From contig CAZWKX010000022.1 in assembly GCA_964633975.1 (NCBI GenBank), positions 1-35,964 of the forward strand: 35,964 nucleotides of DNA, in the 5' to 3' direction. Positions 23,464-31,431 of this stretch are shown here, one piece after another (the stretch's first letter is position 1; the number at the start of each line of letters is the position of its first letter). The notes beneath the pieces were generated by a model that was given only the letters and a program-made list of their open reading frames with translations, ran no database searches and was not told the origin of the DNA. A program made the position numbers and the translations under genes. The stretch comes from CAZWKX01 sp964633975. GTDB lineage: Bacteria; Actinomycetota; Acidimicrobiia; Spongiisociales; UBA11373.

Positions 23464-24414
23464 CTACGAGCGGTGCCGCAGGGCGGACAAGAGCCTGGGC
23501 AGCACGGCGTGTACATCACCGACCACCCCCAGGTCGGCGATGGCGAATATCGGCGCTTCCTCGTCCTTGTTGACGGCGATGATCGTTCCCGAGTCCTTCA
23601 TCCCGACCAAGTGCTGCATGGCGCCGCTGAGACCGAAGGCCAGGTACACGCTGGGGCGCACGGTGGTGCCGGTCTGGCCCACCTGGGTGGAGTAGGGCAG
23701 CCATCCGGCGTCGACGACCGCTCTGGTGGAGCCGACGGCGGCGCCCAGTATCCGGGCGAGTTCGATCAGGGGTTCCAGCTTGTCGGCATTGCCCATGCCG
23801 CGGCCGGCCGAGACCACCACCGCGGCGTCTTCGAGACGCGGCCCTTCGGAGACCTCGGTGTGACGCTCGAGGACCTTGGCCGTGCTTGCGACGTCGGGCA
23901 TCGGCACGTCCACGACGTCGGGATCAACGGCTGCTCCGGCCTCGGCGACGAACGATTTGGCTCGGACCACTGCGATCCACGGCTTCCGGCCGAGGAACGT
24001 GGTCGCGACCAACTCGGCGCCGCCGAGTATCTCGTTGACCACGTGGATCTCGTCACCTTTGGCCGCGAGGTCCACGGCGTTGGAGAGCACGGGCACGTCG
24101 AGACGGGCACTCAGGCGGCCTGCAACGTCCCGGTCGGTGAAGGTGAGCCCAAAGAGGATGAGATCGGGGTGGTGTTCGGCGGCGAGTTCGGCGATGGCGA
24201 CCGCAGCCGGGGCGGCGGCGAGCGCATCGCCGGGATCCAGGTGGTACACGATCGAGGCCCCGTGTGCGCCGAGTGCGGCGAAGGCGGCCGGCGAGCCTGC
24301 ACCCAGGTAGAAGGCGGCGGTGTCGTCACCCAGCTCCCGGGCCTTGGTGAGCATCTCGAGGGAGATCGAAGACGGGGCGCCTTCGATCTCCTCGGCAAAC
24401 ACCCACACGAGCAT
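23464..24414 (-). CDS. etfA: electron transfer flavoprotein subunit alpha
   Basis: The 316-residue protein begins MLVWVFAEEIEGAPSSISLE, as EtfA/FixB do. The C-terminal FAD-binding domain shows VVVSAGRGMGNADKLEPLIE, then AGWLPYSTQVGQTGTTVRP, and YLAFGLSGAMQHLVGMKDS with IIAVNKDEEAPIF. With EtfB it carries electrons from acyl-CoA and other dehydrogenases to the membrane quinone pool. Its ATG follows the etfB stop with no gap. No dehydrogenase or ETF:quinone oxidoreductase gene is present. Confidence 0.95.
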   Translation of the reverse strand: MLVWVFAEEIEGAPSSISLEMLTKARELGDDTAAFYLGAGSPAAFAALGAHGASIVYHLDPGDALAAAPAAVAIAELAAEHHPDLILFGLTFTDRDVAGRLSARLDVPVLSNAVDLAAKGDEIHVVNEILGGAELVATTFLGRKPWIAVVRAKSFVAEAGAAVDPDVVDVPMPDVASTAKVLERHTEVSEGPRLEDAAVVVSAGRGMGNADKLEPLIELARILGAAVGSTRAVVDAGWLPYSTQVGQTGTTVRPSVYLAFGLSGAMQHLVGMKDSGTIIAVNKDEEAPIFAIADLGVVGDVHAVLPRLLSALRHRS

Positions 24415-25191
24415 CTAGATCACCTTGGCCTGTTCCAGCAGGGACACGATCTCGAGGTGGGCCTCGCCCTCGTCGACCACGAGGCGGCCCGCCTGACGCT
24501 CCGGCGCGTCTCGGACTTCGATGATCTTCTGTGCCGAGCCGTCGATGCCGACCTGCCCCGCCGATAGGTGGAGATCGGCGCACAAGGGCTGGTCGATCCG
24601 CTTGGTGTTGGCCGCCATGATTCCCTTGAAGGACGGATAGCGAGGTTCGGCCACTCCGGAGGTGACGGTCACCAGGACGGGCAGCTCGGCCTCGACGATG
24701 TCGTAGCCGACCGTGGTCATGCGTTCGATGCGGATTGTGCCGCCGCCGTACTCCACGCGCCTGGCGTAGGTGAGGGCGGGCAGGCCGAGCAGCTCGGCCA
24801 ACTGCTGAGGCACGACACCGGCGTAGCCGTCTGTGGACTCGGTGCCGGCGATCACCAGGTCGGGCTCTTCGCTCCGGATGGCGGCGGCGAGGACCTTGGC
24901 TGTCACCAGGGCACCGGATCCGCGTAGTGCCGGATCGTCGACGACGATCGCCCTGTCGGCCCCCATGGCGAGGGCCTGGCGGATGCCGCGCATTCCGCCC
25001 GACGGGCCCATGGACACGACCACGACTTCGCCTGCGGCCTTTTCGCCGATCTGCAGAGCCACCTCGACGCCGTAGCGGTCGGTGTCGTCGAGCACCTGCT
25101 CGGCCGGCCGGTCGATGAAGTGCGTCTCTGGATTGAGCGTGTACGGGGTGTTCGGATCCGGTATCTGCTTGGCGCAGACGACGATCTTCAC
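24415..25191 (-). CDS. etfB: electron transfer flavoprotein subunit beta
   Basis: The 258-residue protein starts MKIVVCAKQIPDPNTPYTLN and has DRYGVEVALQIGEKAAGEVV, MGADRAIVVDDPALRGSGA, and the signature VTVTSGVAEPRYPSFKGIMA that contacts AMP. Length and order are standard for EtfB. It is first of the two-gene etfB-etfA unit and 44 bases downstream of punA on the same strand. Confidence 0.96.
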   Translation of the reverse strand: MKIVVCAKQIPDPNTPYTLNPETHFIDRPAEQVLDDTDRYGVEVALQIGEKAAGEVVVVSMGPSGGMRGIRQALAMGADRAIVVDDPALRGSGALVTAKVLAAAIRSEEPDLVIAGTESTDGYAGVVPQQLAELLGLPALTYARRVEYGGGTIRIERMTTVGYDIVEAELPVLVTVTSGVAEPRYPSFKGIMAANTKRIDQPLCADLHLSAGQVGIDGSAQKIIEVRDAPERQAGRLVVDEGEAHLEIVSLLEQAKVI

Positions 25192-25235
25192 AGGGCTCCT
25201 CGCATGGGCTCATGCTAGGCGCCGCTCCCTGCCGC

Positions 25236-26057
25236 TCAGACGGCCATCCGGGGCAGCAGGGCGTCCAGCAGCGCAGTGAGCCTCTGTCTTGCGGAGGCGG
25301 CGGTCTCGACCACTTCCTCGTGGCTCAGGGGATGCTTGGCGATGCCGGCGGCCAGGTTGGTGACCAGCGAGATGCCGAGCACCCTGGCTCCCATGTGGCG
25401 TGCCGCGATGGCTTCAGGGACGGTGGACATGCCGACAAGATCGGCGCCGAGCCGTTTGACCATCTGGATCTCAGCCGGAGTCTCGTACGTCGGGCCGAGC
25501 ATCCAGGCATAGACGCCTTCAGCGACCGGCACGCCCGTCTCCAAGGCGGCTTCTCGCGCCTGCTGTCTCAAGGCCGGGTCGTAGACCTCGGACATGTCGG
25601 GGAACCTGGCGCCGAGCCGATCATCGTTGGGCCCCACCAGCGGGTTGCGGCCGGTGAGGTTCAGGTGATCGGTGATCAGCACGAGGTCGCCCGGGCTGAG
25701 CCCGTCGGTGACGCCTCCGGCGGCGTTGGTGAGCACGATCTTGGAGCAGCCGCAGAGCACTGCGGTTCGCACGGCAAAGACGACCTTGTCCAGCGGCCAT
25801 CCCTCGTAGGCGTGCACCCGGCCCGCCAGCACGAGCACCGGGCCTCCTGCGTCCGCGGAGAAGAGGCTGCCTCCATGACCCTCGACCGACGGCACGGGGA
25901 AGCCGGGGATCTCCGTATAGGGGATCTCCACGGCGTCGGGGAGGCCGGCCGCGTAGGAGCTGAGACCGGAGCCGAGAACGAGGGCGGCGGCATAGCGGTC
26001 CCTGCCGGTTTGTTCTGTGATGGCGGCTGCGGCCGCGGTCAGGTCTTCGTAGGTCAT
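25236..26057 (-). CDS. punA: purine-nucleoside phosphorylase, trimeric class
   Basis: The 273-residue enzyme splits purine nucleosides with phosphate. ALVLGSGLSSYA near the N-terminus, the substrate loop FPVPSVEGHGGSLFSA, VLAGRVHAYEG, KIVLTNAAGGVTDGLSPGDL, and GPTYETPAEIQMVKRLGADL with VGMSTVPEAIAARHMG mark the class II trimer. The ATG at 26057 overlaps the deoA stop by four bases. It is last in upp-atl-deoA-punA. Confidence 0.94.
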   Translation of the reverse strand: MTYEDLTAAAAAITEQTGRDRYAAALVLGSGLSSYAAGLPDAVEIPYTEIPGFPVPSVEGHGGSLFSADAGGPVLVLAGRVHAYEGWPLDKVVFAVRTAVLCGCSKIVLTNAAGGVTDGLSPGDLVLITDHLNLTGRNPLVGPNDDRLGARFPDMSEVYDPALRQQAREAALETGVPVAEGVYAWMLGPTYETPAEIQMVKRLGADLVGMSTVPEAIAARHMGARVLGISLVTNLAAGIAKHPLSHEEVVETAASARQRLTALLDALLPRMAV

Positions 26058-27358
26058 CGGACCTCTCCTTGGATCAGCTTCGGCGGCTCGACCGGTTCCT
26101 CCGAGACGGCAAAGGCGCTTTCGAGCAAGGTGAGCGCCCTGTCCAAGCGGCCTCGATCCGTCCAGGCAACACGGGCCAGCGGCTCGCCGCGTTCGATTGG
26201 GTCTCCGACCTTGGCCATCACGGTGATGCCGACTCCGGGGTCGATGTCGTCCTCTTTGTGCTCTCGGCCGGCTCCGAGACGTGTGGCGGCGACGCCGATG
26301 GCGAGTGCGTCGGCCCGAGAGAGGTATCCGGAGGCGGGTGCGGGCACCACCGACGCCTCCGGGGCGCGGGCGAGCAGGGCCGTGTTCTCCAGGACGGCCG
26401 GGTCGCCTCCTTGGGCCACGGCGACCTCGACGAGCTTCTCGAAGGCGGACCCGGAGGTGATCGTCTCTTCGAGGCGGTGCCTCGCCTCCGCGTCGTCTGC
26501 GACGGCTCCGACCATGAGCAGCATCTCTTCGCCGAGCCGGAAGGTGACGTCGAGCAAGTCCTTCGGTCCACCCCCCTTCAGCGCCTCCACCGACTCGGCC
26601 ATCTCGTTGGCGTTGCCCACTTCCCGGCCTAGAGGCTGGCTCATGTCGGTGATGATCGCAGTCACCGTGGTCCCGTAGGTTCGGCCGATGTCGACCATGG
26701 TCTGGGCCAGCGCCCGTGCTCCATCGAAGTCCTTCATGAAGGCGCCCCTTCCGCTTTTTACGTCGAGCACCAGGGCATCGAGGCCCTCTGCGAGCTTCTT
26801 GGACATGATCGAAGAGGCGATGAGAGGTATCGACGGGACTGTGCCTGTTGCGTCTCGGAGGGCGTAGATCCTGCGATCGGCGGGGACCAGAGTCTCAGAC
26901 TGACCGGCAAGCACCAGACCGGTCTGCTCGAGGATCGCCTTGAATTCGGGTGGATCGAGGGCGGTACGGAAGCCGGGGATCGTTTCCAGCTTGTCGAGGG
27001 TGCCACCGGTGTGGCCAAGGCCTCGGCCGCTCATCATCGGCACGGCCACCCCACACGCAGCCACCATCGGCCCCAAAGGGATGCTCACCTTGTCGCCGAC
27101 GCCACCGGTGGAGTGTTTGTCGACCTTCGGAGCTTCCAGATCGGAGAAATCGAGCGTGTCCCCGGAGTGGAGCATGGCATCGGTCCAAGCGGCCAGCTCG
27201 GTGCCGTCGAGGCCCTCCTTGAAGACGGCCATCAGCAGGGAGGCCATCTGGTAGTCGGGGATACGGTCCGCCGTGTATTCGGTGATGATCCACCGGATCT
27301 CGTCGGGTGTGAGGCGGCCGCCGTCGCGCTTGCGCTCGATGAGCTCGATGATGCTCAT
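26054..27358 (-). CDS. deoA: pyrimidine-nucleoside/thymidine phosphorylase
   Basis: The 434-residue enzyme cleaves thymidine or uridine with phosphate. Family motifs include VDKHSTGGVGDKVSIPLGPM, MMSGRGLGHTGGTLDKLE, ALRDATGTVPSIPLIASSIM, MSKKLAEGLDALVLDVKSG, then AFMKDF. The C-terminal PYNP domain ends the protein. Sequence cannot settle whether it is strict thymidine phosphorylase or the broader Pdp type. Both ends overlap their neighbours by four bases. Confidence 0.94.
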   Translation of the reverse strand: MSIIELIERKRDGGRLTPDEIRWIITEYTADRIPDYQMASLLMAVFKEGLDGTELAAWTDAMLHSGDTLDFSDLEAPKVDKHSTGGVGDKVSIPLGPMVAACGVAVPMMSGRGLGHTGGTLDKLETIPGFRTALDPPEFKAILEQTGLVLAGQSETLVPADRRIYALRDATGTVPSIPLIASSIMSKKLAEGLDALVLDVKSGRGAFMKDFDGARALAQTMVDIGRTYGTTVTAIITDMSQPLGREVGNANEMAESVEALKGGGPKDLLDVTFRLGEEMLLMVGAVADDAEARHRLEETITSGSAFEKLVEVAVAQGGDPAVLENTALLARAPEASVVPAPASGYLSRADALAIGVAATRLGAGREHKEDDIDPGVGITVMAKVGDPIERGEPLARVAWTDRGRLDRALTLLESAFAVSEEPVEPPKLIQGEVR

Positions 27359-27654
27359 CGTGAGGTCTTCCTCAATGCCGAGGCGGCGACTTTGCCGCTC
27401 GGGCCGATCGGCACACCTTCGGCCTCGAGGCGGCGTGCTTGTTCATGGGCGGTCCCGGGGACCAGACGGCCGTCGGAGGCGACGACGCGCCACCACGGAA
27501 GGCCGGTAGACCGCCGCAGTAGATTGCCGACGGCTCGGGCCGCTCCGGGGAAACCGGCCTCGGCGGCTACCTCACCGTACGAGGTGACCTCTCCCGGCCG
27601 CAGCGCACGGACTACGTCGACTACCGCAATCTCGAAGTCCGGCTTGCCCGTCAC
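27355..27654 (-). CDS. atl: alkyltransferase-like protein (MGMT family without catalytic Cys)
   Basis: The 99-residue protein has the DNA-binding domain of O6-alkylguanine transferases: VVRALRPGEVTSYGEVAAEA and ARAVGNLLRRSTG. The active-site PCHRV is replaced by PWWRVVASDGRLVPG, so the acceptor cysteine is a tryptophan. Such ATL proteins bind alkylated guanine and are thought to pass it to nucleotide excision repair. Its GTG start overlaps the upp stop (GTGA), and its end overlaps deoA. Confidence 0.9.
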   Translation of the reverse strand: MTGKPDFEIAVVDVVRALRPGEVTSYGEVAAEAGFPGAARAVGNLLRRSTGLPWWRVVASDGRLVPGTAHEQARRLEAEGVPIGPSGKVAASALRKTSR

Positions 27655-28271
27655 AGCGTTCCGAAGAGACGGTCACCCATGTCGCCGAGTCCCGGGCAGA
27701 TGTAGAAGTACTCGTTCAGCTCTCGGTCGAGGGTGGCGGTGACGATGTGGACGTCCGGGTGGTCTTCGTACATGCGTTTGACACCCTCCGGCGCCGTCAC
27801 CACGCATAGAGCGGTGATGTCGTCGGCGTCGTTCTCCTTGGCTTTGCTGACCGCCCAGGATAGGGATCCGCCTGTGGCGAGCATGGGCTCCAGGATGAGC
27901 ACGTGAGCGCCGGAGAGATCGGCCGTCTTGAAGTAGTACTCAATCGGCTCTGCCGTCTCTTCGTTGCGCTGCACGCCCGCGAAACCGACCTTGACGTGGG
28001 GTATGAGATCGATGACGGCATCGAGCATGCCGAGCCCGGCCCGCAGGACGGCGATGGCCACGACGTTCGGCATCGTGCCGCCGGGGGCCTTCTCGCCGAG
28101 TGGTGTGATCACGTCGACCGAAGTGAGGGGGACACGTTTCGTGGCCTCGTGGATGAGTGTGTACGTGAGCCGGCGAGCGGCGGCGCGGAACGCCTCGGGT
28201 GGGGTGTTGTGGTCGCGCAGTACGGTGAGGTAGTGGACGGTGAGGGGATGATCGACCACGGTGAGGTTCAC
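27651..28271 (-). CDS. upp: uracil phosphoribosyltransferase
   Basis: The 206-residue enzyme forms UMP from uracil and PRPP. Its marks are VVDHPLTVHYLTVLRDHNTP at the N-terminus, AVLRAGLGMLDAVIDLIP, the PRPP-binding segment LILEPMLATGGSLSWAVSKA, and the C-terminal DRELNEYFYICPGLGDMGDR. GTG at 28271, with AGGGAG upstream, matches family length; the longer frame adds unrelated residues. It leads the salvage operon and is divergent from ffh, 104 bp away. Confidence 0.95.
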   Translation of the reverse strand: MNLTVVDHPLTVHYLTVLRDHNTPPEAFRAAARRLTYTLIHEATKRVPLTSVDVITPLGEKAPGGTMPNVVAIAVLRAGLGMLDAVIDLIPHVKVGFAGVQRNEETAEPIEYYFKTADLSGAHVLILEPMLATGGSLSWAVSKAKENDADDITALCVVTAPEGVKRMYEDHPDVHIVTATLDRELNEYFYICPGLGDMGDRLFGTL

Positions 28272-28375
28272 GGCACGCTCCCTTTGCTTTGGCAGGCTAC
28301 TCGCCGCCCGCCTACCGGCCGGGCCGCTGTTGGTGCAGTGCCTACGCCTTCGGCTTCTCACTACGCTCATCTCGC

Positions 28376-29716
28376 ATGTTTGATGCACTGACTGCACGCC
28401 TGGGCGGCATCATCGACCGGCTGCGGGGCAGGGGACGCCTCGGCGAGGCCGATGTCGACGCCGCCCTGCGTGAGGTGCGGCTTGCCTTGCTCGAGGCCGA
28501 CGTCAACGTCGATGTGGCCAGGTCGTTCCTGGCCCGGGTCCGGGAGCGGGCGTTGGGAAGTGAGGTGGCGGGGAGTCTGACTCCGGGCCAGCAGGTGGTG
28601 AAGATCGTCCACGACGAGCTGGTCACAACCCTGGGTCGCCAGGCCGTTCCCTTGGCGCGGGCTTCATCGCCTCCTCTCAGGATCCTCATCGTGGGCCTTC
28701 AGGGCTCGGGGAAGACGACTACGGCGGCCAAACTGGCCAGGCGGCTGAGATCGTCCGGTCACCACCCGCTGCTCGTCGCCGCCGATCTGCAGCGTCCCGC
28801 CGCCATCGACCAGCTCGAAACGCTGGGCGAGCGCATCGGTGTGCCCGTTCACGTCGACCGCTCAACGACGGCTCCGAAGCTGTTGAAGGCCGCAGTCAAG
28901 AGGGCCCGCAGCGAAGGCCTCGATGCAGTCGTGGCGGACACGGCGGGACGGCTCCAGATCGACGAGAAGCTAATGGACGAGCTCGCGGCGATGCGCCGTG
29001 CCGTTGATCCTGACGAGGTGCTGTTGGTGGTCGATGCTATGACCGGGCAGGACGCGGTCAACGTGGCTTCCGGGTTTCTGGAGAAGACCGATCTCACCGG
29101 TCTCGTGTTCACCAAGCTGGACGGCGACGCCCGCGGTGGCGCCGCCATATCGGCGCGTGAGGTCATCGGGCGCCCGATCAAGTTTGCCGGGGTTGGGGAG
29201 GGTGTGGAGGACCTCGAGGTCTTTCATCCGGAGCGAATGGCCTCTCGCATCCTCGGCATGGGGGACGTGATGACGCTTGTAGAGAAAGCCGAGGCGGCGT
29301 GGGACGAGCAGGAGGCCCGTGAGGCGGCGGAGCGCATGATGACCGCATCGTTCACTCTGGAGGACTTCCTGGCCCAGTTCCGACAGGTGCGCAAGATGGG
29401 GTCTCTCACCCAATTGCTTGGTATGCTGCCCGGCGCCGCCTCGGCGTTTGGCGACGCCGAGGTGTCCGATGAGGACCTCTCCCGGGTGGAAGCGATCATC
29501 TGCTCGATGACTCCCGAAGAGCGGCGGAGCCCCAAGTTGATCGACGGAAGCCGCAAGCGGCGCATCGCGGCCGGGTCGGGTGCTTCCCCCCAGGACGTGA
29601 ATTCGCTGCTGAGGCAGTTCGCCGAGACGCAGAAGATGATGAAGACCTTCGCCGGAGGCCGCAGTCCGATCCCCGGGCTGCAGGCTCCCGGGCGAAGACG
29701 CAAGAGGAAGAGGTGA
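28376..29716 (+). CDS. ffh: signal recognition particle protein Ffh
   Basis: The 446-residue GTPase binds signal sequences and SRP RNA. The N domain starts MFDALTARLGGIIDRLRG. G-domain motifs are IVGLQGSGKTTTAAKLARRL near 107, DLQRPAAIDQL, ADTAGRLQIDEKLMDELAAM near 188 and FTKLDGDARGG near 245. The methionine-rich M domain from about 300 contains FTLEDFLAQFRQVRKMGSLT and ends in a basic tail GRRRKRKR. The ATG at 28376 follows TACGCT (28362-28367) by eight bases, suggesting a leaderless transcript. rpsP begins four bases after the stop. Confidence 0.96.
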   Translation: MFDALTARLGGIIDRLRGRGRLGEADVDAALREVRLALLEADVNVDVARSFLARVRERALGSEVAGSLTPGQQVVKIVHDELVTTLGRQAVPLARASSPPLRILIVGLQGSGKTTTAAKLARRLRSSGHHPLLVAADLQRPAAIDQLETLGERIGVPVHVDRSTTAPKLLKAAVKRARSEGLDAVVADTAGRLQIDEKLMDELAAMRRAVDPDEVLLVVDAMTGQDAVNVASGFLEKTDLTGLVFTKLDGDARGGAAISAREVIGRPIKFAGVGEGVEDLEVFHPERMASRILGMGDVMTLVEKAEAAWDEQEAREAAERMMTASFTLEDFLAQFRQVRKMGSLTQLLGMLPGAASAFGDAEVSDEDLSRVEAIICSMTPEERRSPKLIDGSRKRRIAAGSGASPQDVNSLLRQFAETQKMMKTFAGGRSPIPGLQAPGRRRKRKR

Positions 29717-29720
29717 GTCG

Positions 29721-30612
29721 ATGGCGGTAAGGATCCGCCTGACGCGGATGGGCAAGAAGAGGCAGCCCACCTACAGGGTGGTCGTCATGGATGGCCGGCG
29801 TCCGCGCGACGGCAGGCACATCGAGCAGATCGGTCGCTACGACCCCCGTCAGGAGCCGTCGCTCATCGAGATCGACGTCGAGCGGGCCGAGTACTGGCTC
29901 GGGCTGGGGGCGCAGCCCTCCGATCCGGTGCGCAGGTTGCTCGAGATCAAGGGTGTGCTGGAGCCGCGCAAGGTGCGTAAGGGCTCCATCCACGTTGTCG
30001 GCAAGAAGGCCCAGCAGCGCGCCGCCGAGGAGGCCAAGGTCGAGGAGCCGGTGGCCGAGGAGCCGAAGGTGGAGGAACCAGAAGCCGAGGAGTTGAAGGC
30101 TGGGGAGCCGGTGGCTGAGGAGCCGAAGGTCGAGGAGCCGGTGGCCGAGGAGCCGAAGGTGGAGGAACCAGAAGCCGAGGAGTTGAAGGCTGGGGAGCCG
30201 GTGGCCGAGGAGCCGAAGGTCGAGGAGCCCAAGGCCGAAGGGCCAGAGACGGAGGAGCCGAAGGTCGAGGAGCCGGTGGCCGAGGAGCCGAAGGTGGAGG
30301 AACCAGNNNNNNNNNNNNNNNNNNNNNNNNNNNNNNNNNNNNNNNNNNNNNNNNNNNNNNNNNNNNNNNNNNNNNNNNNNNNNNNNNNNNNNNNNNNNNN
30401 NNNNNNAGCCGAAGGTGGAGGAACCAGAAGCCGAGGAGTTGAAGGCTGGGGAGCCGGTGGCTGAGGAGCCGAAGGTCGAGGAGCCGGTGGCCGAGGAGCC
30501 GAAGGTGGAGGAACGGAAAGCTGAGGAGGCCGAGGTCGAGAAGCCGAAGGCTGAGGAAACGAAGGCCGAGGAGGCCAAGGCTGAGGAGCCCAAGGCCGAG
30601 GAGGAAGTGTGA
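29721..30612 (+). CDS. rpsP: 30S ribosomal protein S16 with long repetitive acidic tail (contains assembly gap)
   Basis: Residues 1-95 are ordinary S16 (MAVRIRLTRMGKKRQPTYRV, then DGRHIEQIGRYDPR). After QQRAAEEAK the protein becomes a tail built from E, P, K, V and A, with EPKVEEPVAE-type units arranged in 30-residue repeats. The tail reaches a run of 100 N at 30307-30406. Reading frames on either side differ by one, so the gap is a placeholder and true length is unknown; after it the same repeat resumes and ends EEPKAEEEV at TGA 30610-30612. Several actinobacteria have acidic S16 tails, but this one is unusually long and repetitive. The khpA start overlaps the stop by four bases. Confidence 0.9.
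30039..30306 (+). repeat. 90-bp coding tandem repeats in rpsP, before the gap
   Basis: Units at 30039-30128 and 30129-30218 differ at one base (GCTGAG versus GCCGAG) by my reading. A shortened variant unit occupies 30219-30263, and a further unit begins at 30264 and runs into the gap. Each full unit codes for 30 residues beginning VEEPVAEEPKVEEPEAEE. The near-identity explains the failed assembly. Confidence 0.85.
30307..30406. other. assembly gap of 100 N
   Basis: Exactly 100 N lie between repeat copies, and the frame before and after is not continuous over 100 bases. This is the standard filler for a gap of unknown size. Confidence 0.98.
30407..30514 (+). repeat. 90-bp coding tandem repeats in rpsP, after the gap
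   Basis: The sequence from 30407 resumes within a unit (GAAGGTGGAGGAACCAGAAG) and continues through the same order of blocks before diverging into shorter KAEE and KAEEA units near the stop. It is nearly identical to 30129-30218 over the matching part. Confidence 0.8.
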
Positions 30613-30857
30613 GAGGCGAGATCGTTGAACGGGTCGTGGACTACCTGGCTCGGGAGATCGCCGAGGACTCCGAGGCGGTGCAGGTGACCGTCGTCGAGGA
30701 AGGCCCCGAGGAGGTGTTGGTCGAGGTGCGCACCGCGAAGGGGGACATGGGTCGTGTCATCGGGCGCCGCGGCCGCGTGGCCAAAGCAATCCGCACCGTG
30801 GCCCAGGCGGCGGCTGAGGAGGAAGGCCTCGACGCCCGAGTTGAATTCATCGACTGA
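30609..30857 (+). CDS. khpA: KH-domain RNA-binding protein KhpA
   Basis: The 82-residue protein is a single type-II KH domain. The RNA-binding loop is GRRG at residues 52-55 in GRVIGRRGRVAKAIRTV. In other bacteria KhpA works with KhpB on small RNAs and cell division. The start is GTG at 30609, overlapping the rpsP stop (GTGA). Placement between rpsP and rimM is the usual one. Confidence 0.93.
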   Translation: MRGEIVERVVDYLAREIAEDSEAVQVTVVEEGPEEVLVEVRTAKGDMGRVIGRRGRVAKAIRTVAQAAAEEEGLDARVEFID

Positions 30858-31344
30858 GGACCGCTTCCCTGTGGGCCGTGTCGGCCGGCCTCACGGTGTC
30901 CGAGGCGACGTGACGGTGCTCGTCGCAGCCGACAACCTCGAGGTGTTCCGCCCGGGCGCCTTTCTGCAGGCGGGGGAGCGGATCCTGGAGGTCGTTTCGG
31001 CCCGCCCCTTTCGGGATCAGGGTCTGGTTGTGGCCTTTGCCGGCGTTACGGATCGTGACGCGGCCGAGGCATTGCGGGGAAAGATCCTCACCGTCTCCGC
31101 CGACGATCGTCGGCAGCTCGACGATGGCGAGTTCTGGCCCGACCAGCTGAGGGGACTCGAGGCGGTCGACCCCGGCGGCAAGCTGCTCGGCACCGTAGCC
31201 GATGTGTTGATCGGGCAGGCCCAGGATCGGCTGGTGGTCAGGACCTCCGGTGGCACGCTGGTGGAGGTTCCTTTTGTCGATGAGATCGTCTCGGATCCCA
31301 AGGAGGGGCGGATCGTCATCGACGCCCCGGAGGGATTGTTCTGA
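30841..31344 (+). CDS. rimM: ribosome maturation factor RimM
   Basis: The 167-residue protein shows the RimM N-domain FPVGRVGRPHGVRGDVTVLV and the PRC-barrel domain, with FWPDQLRGLEAVDPGGKLLG and IPF-like VEVPFVDEIVSD followed by IVIDAPEGLF. It binds S19 and helps 30S maturation. The start is uncertain: TTG at 30841 gives a few residues before VGRV, as in homologues, but overlaps khpA by 17 bases; GTG at 30871 would start exactly at GRV, with GAGGA upstream. trmD and rplS, which usually follow, are absent. Confidence 0.9.
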   Translation: MNSSTEDRFPVGRVGRPHGVRGDVTVLVAADNLEVFRPGAFLQAGERILEVVSARPFRDQGLVVAFAGVTDRDAAEALRGKILTVSADDRRQLDDGEFWPDQLRGLEAVDPGGKLLGTVADVLIGQAQDRLVVRTSGGTLVEVPFVDEIVSDPKEGRIVIDAPEGLF

Positions 31345-31348
31345 GGAG

Positions 31349-31403
31349 TTCAGGGTCCAGAATCCAGAGTCGGTGTTGCGCGCTCTGGAATCTGCATCCT
31401 GAA
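31349..31403. repeat. dispersed palindrome, copy 2
   Basis: TTCAGG (31349-31354) pairs with CCTGAA (31398-31403). CAGAATCCAGAG (31358-31369) pairs with CTCTGGAATCTG (31383-31394) with one mismatch. The loop TCGGTGTTGCGCG differs at one base from that of copy 1. It sits between the convergent rimM and flavodoxin genes, where it could end transcription from both sides. Confidence 0.65.
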
Positions 31404-31431
31404 TTCTGCGGGCCTTTTCGGATCGGTGCGG

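Noticed and set aside
30307..30406. Frameshift in rpsP between the two sides of the N run
   Set aside because: The 100 N are a fixed-length filler, so frame across them has no meaning; repeats on both sides code for the same peptide units in their own frames.
30039..30514. CRISPR-like array in the rpsP tail
   Set aside because: The repeats are contiguous without unique spacers, are in frame with S16, and code for a regular peptide.
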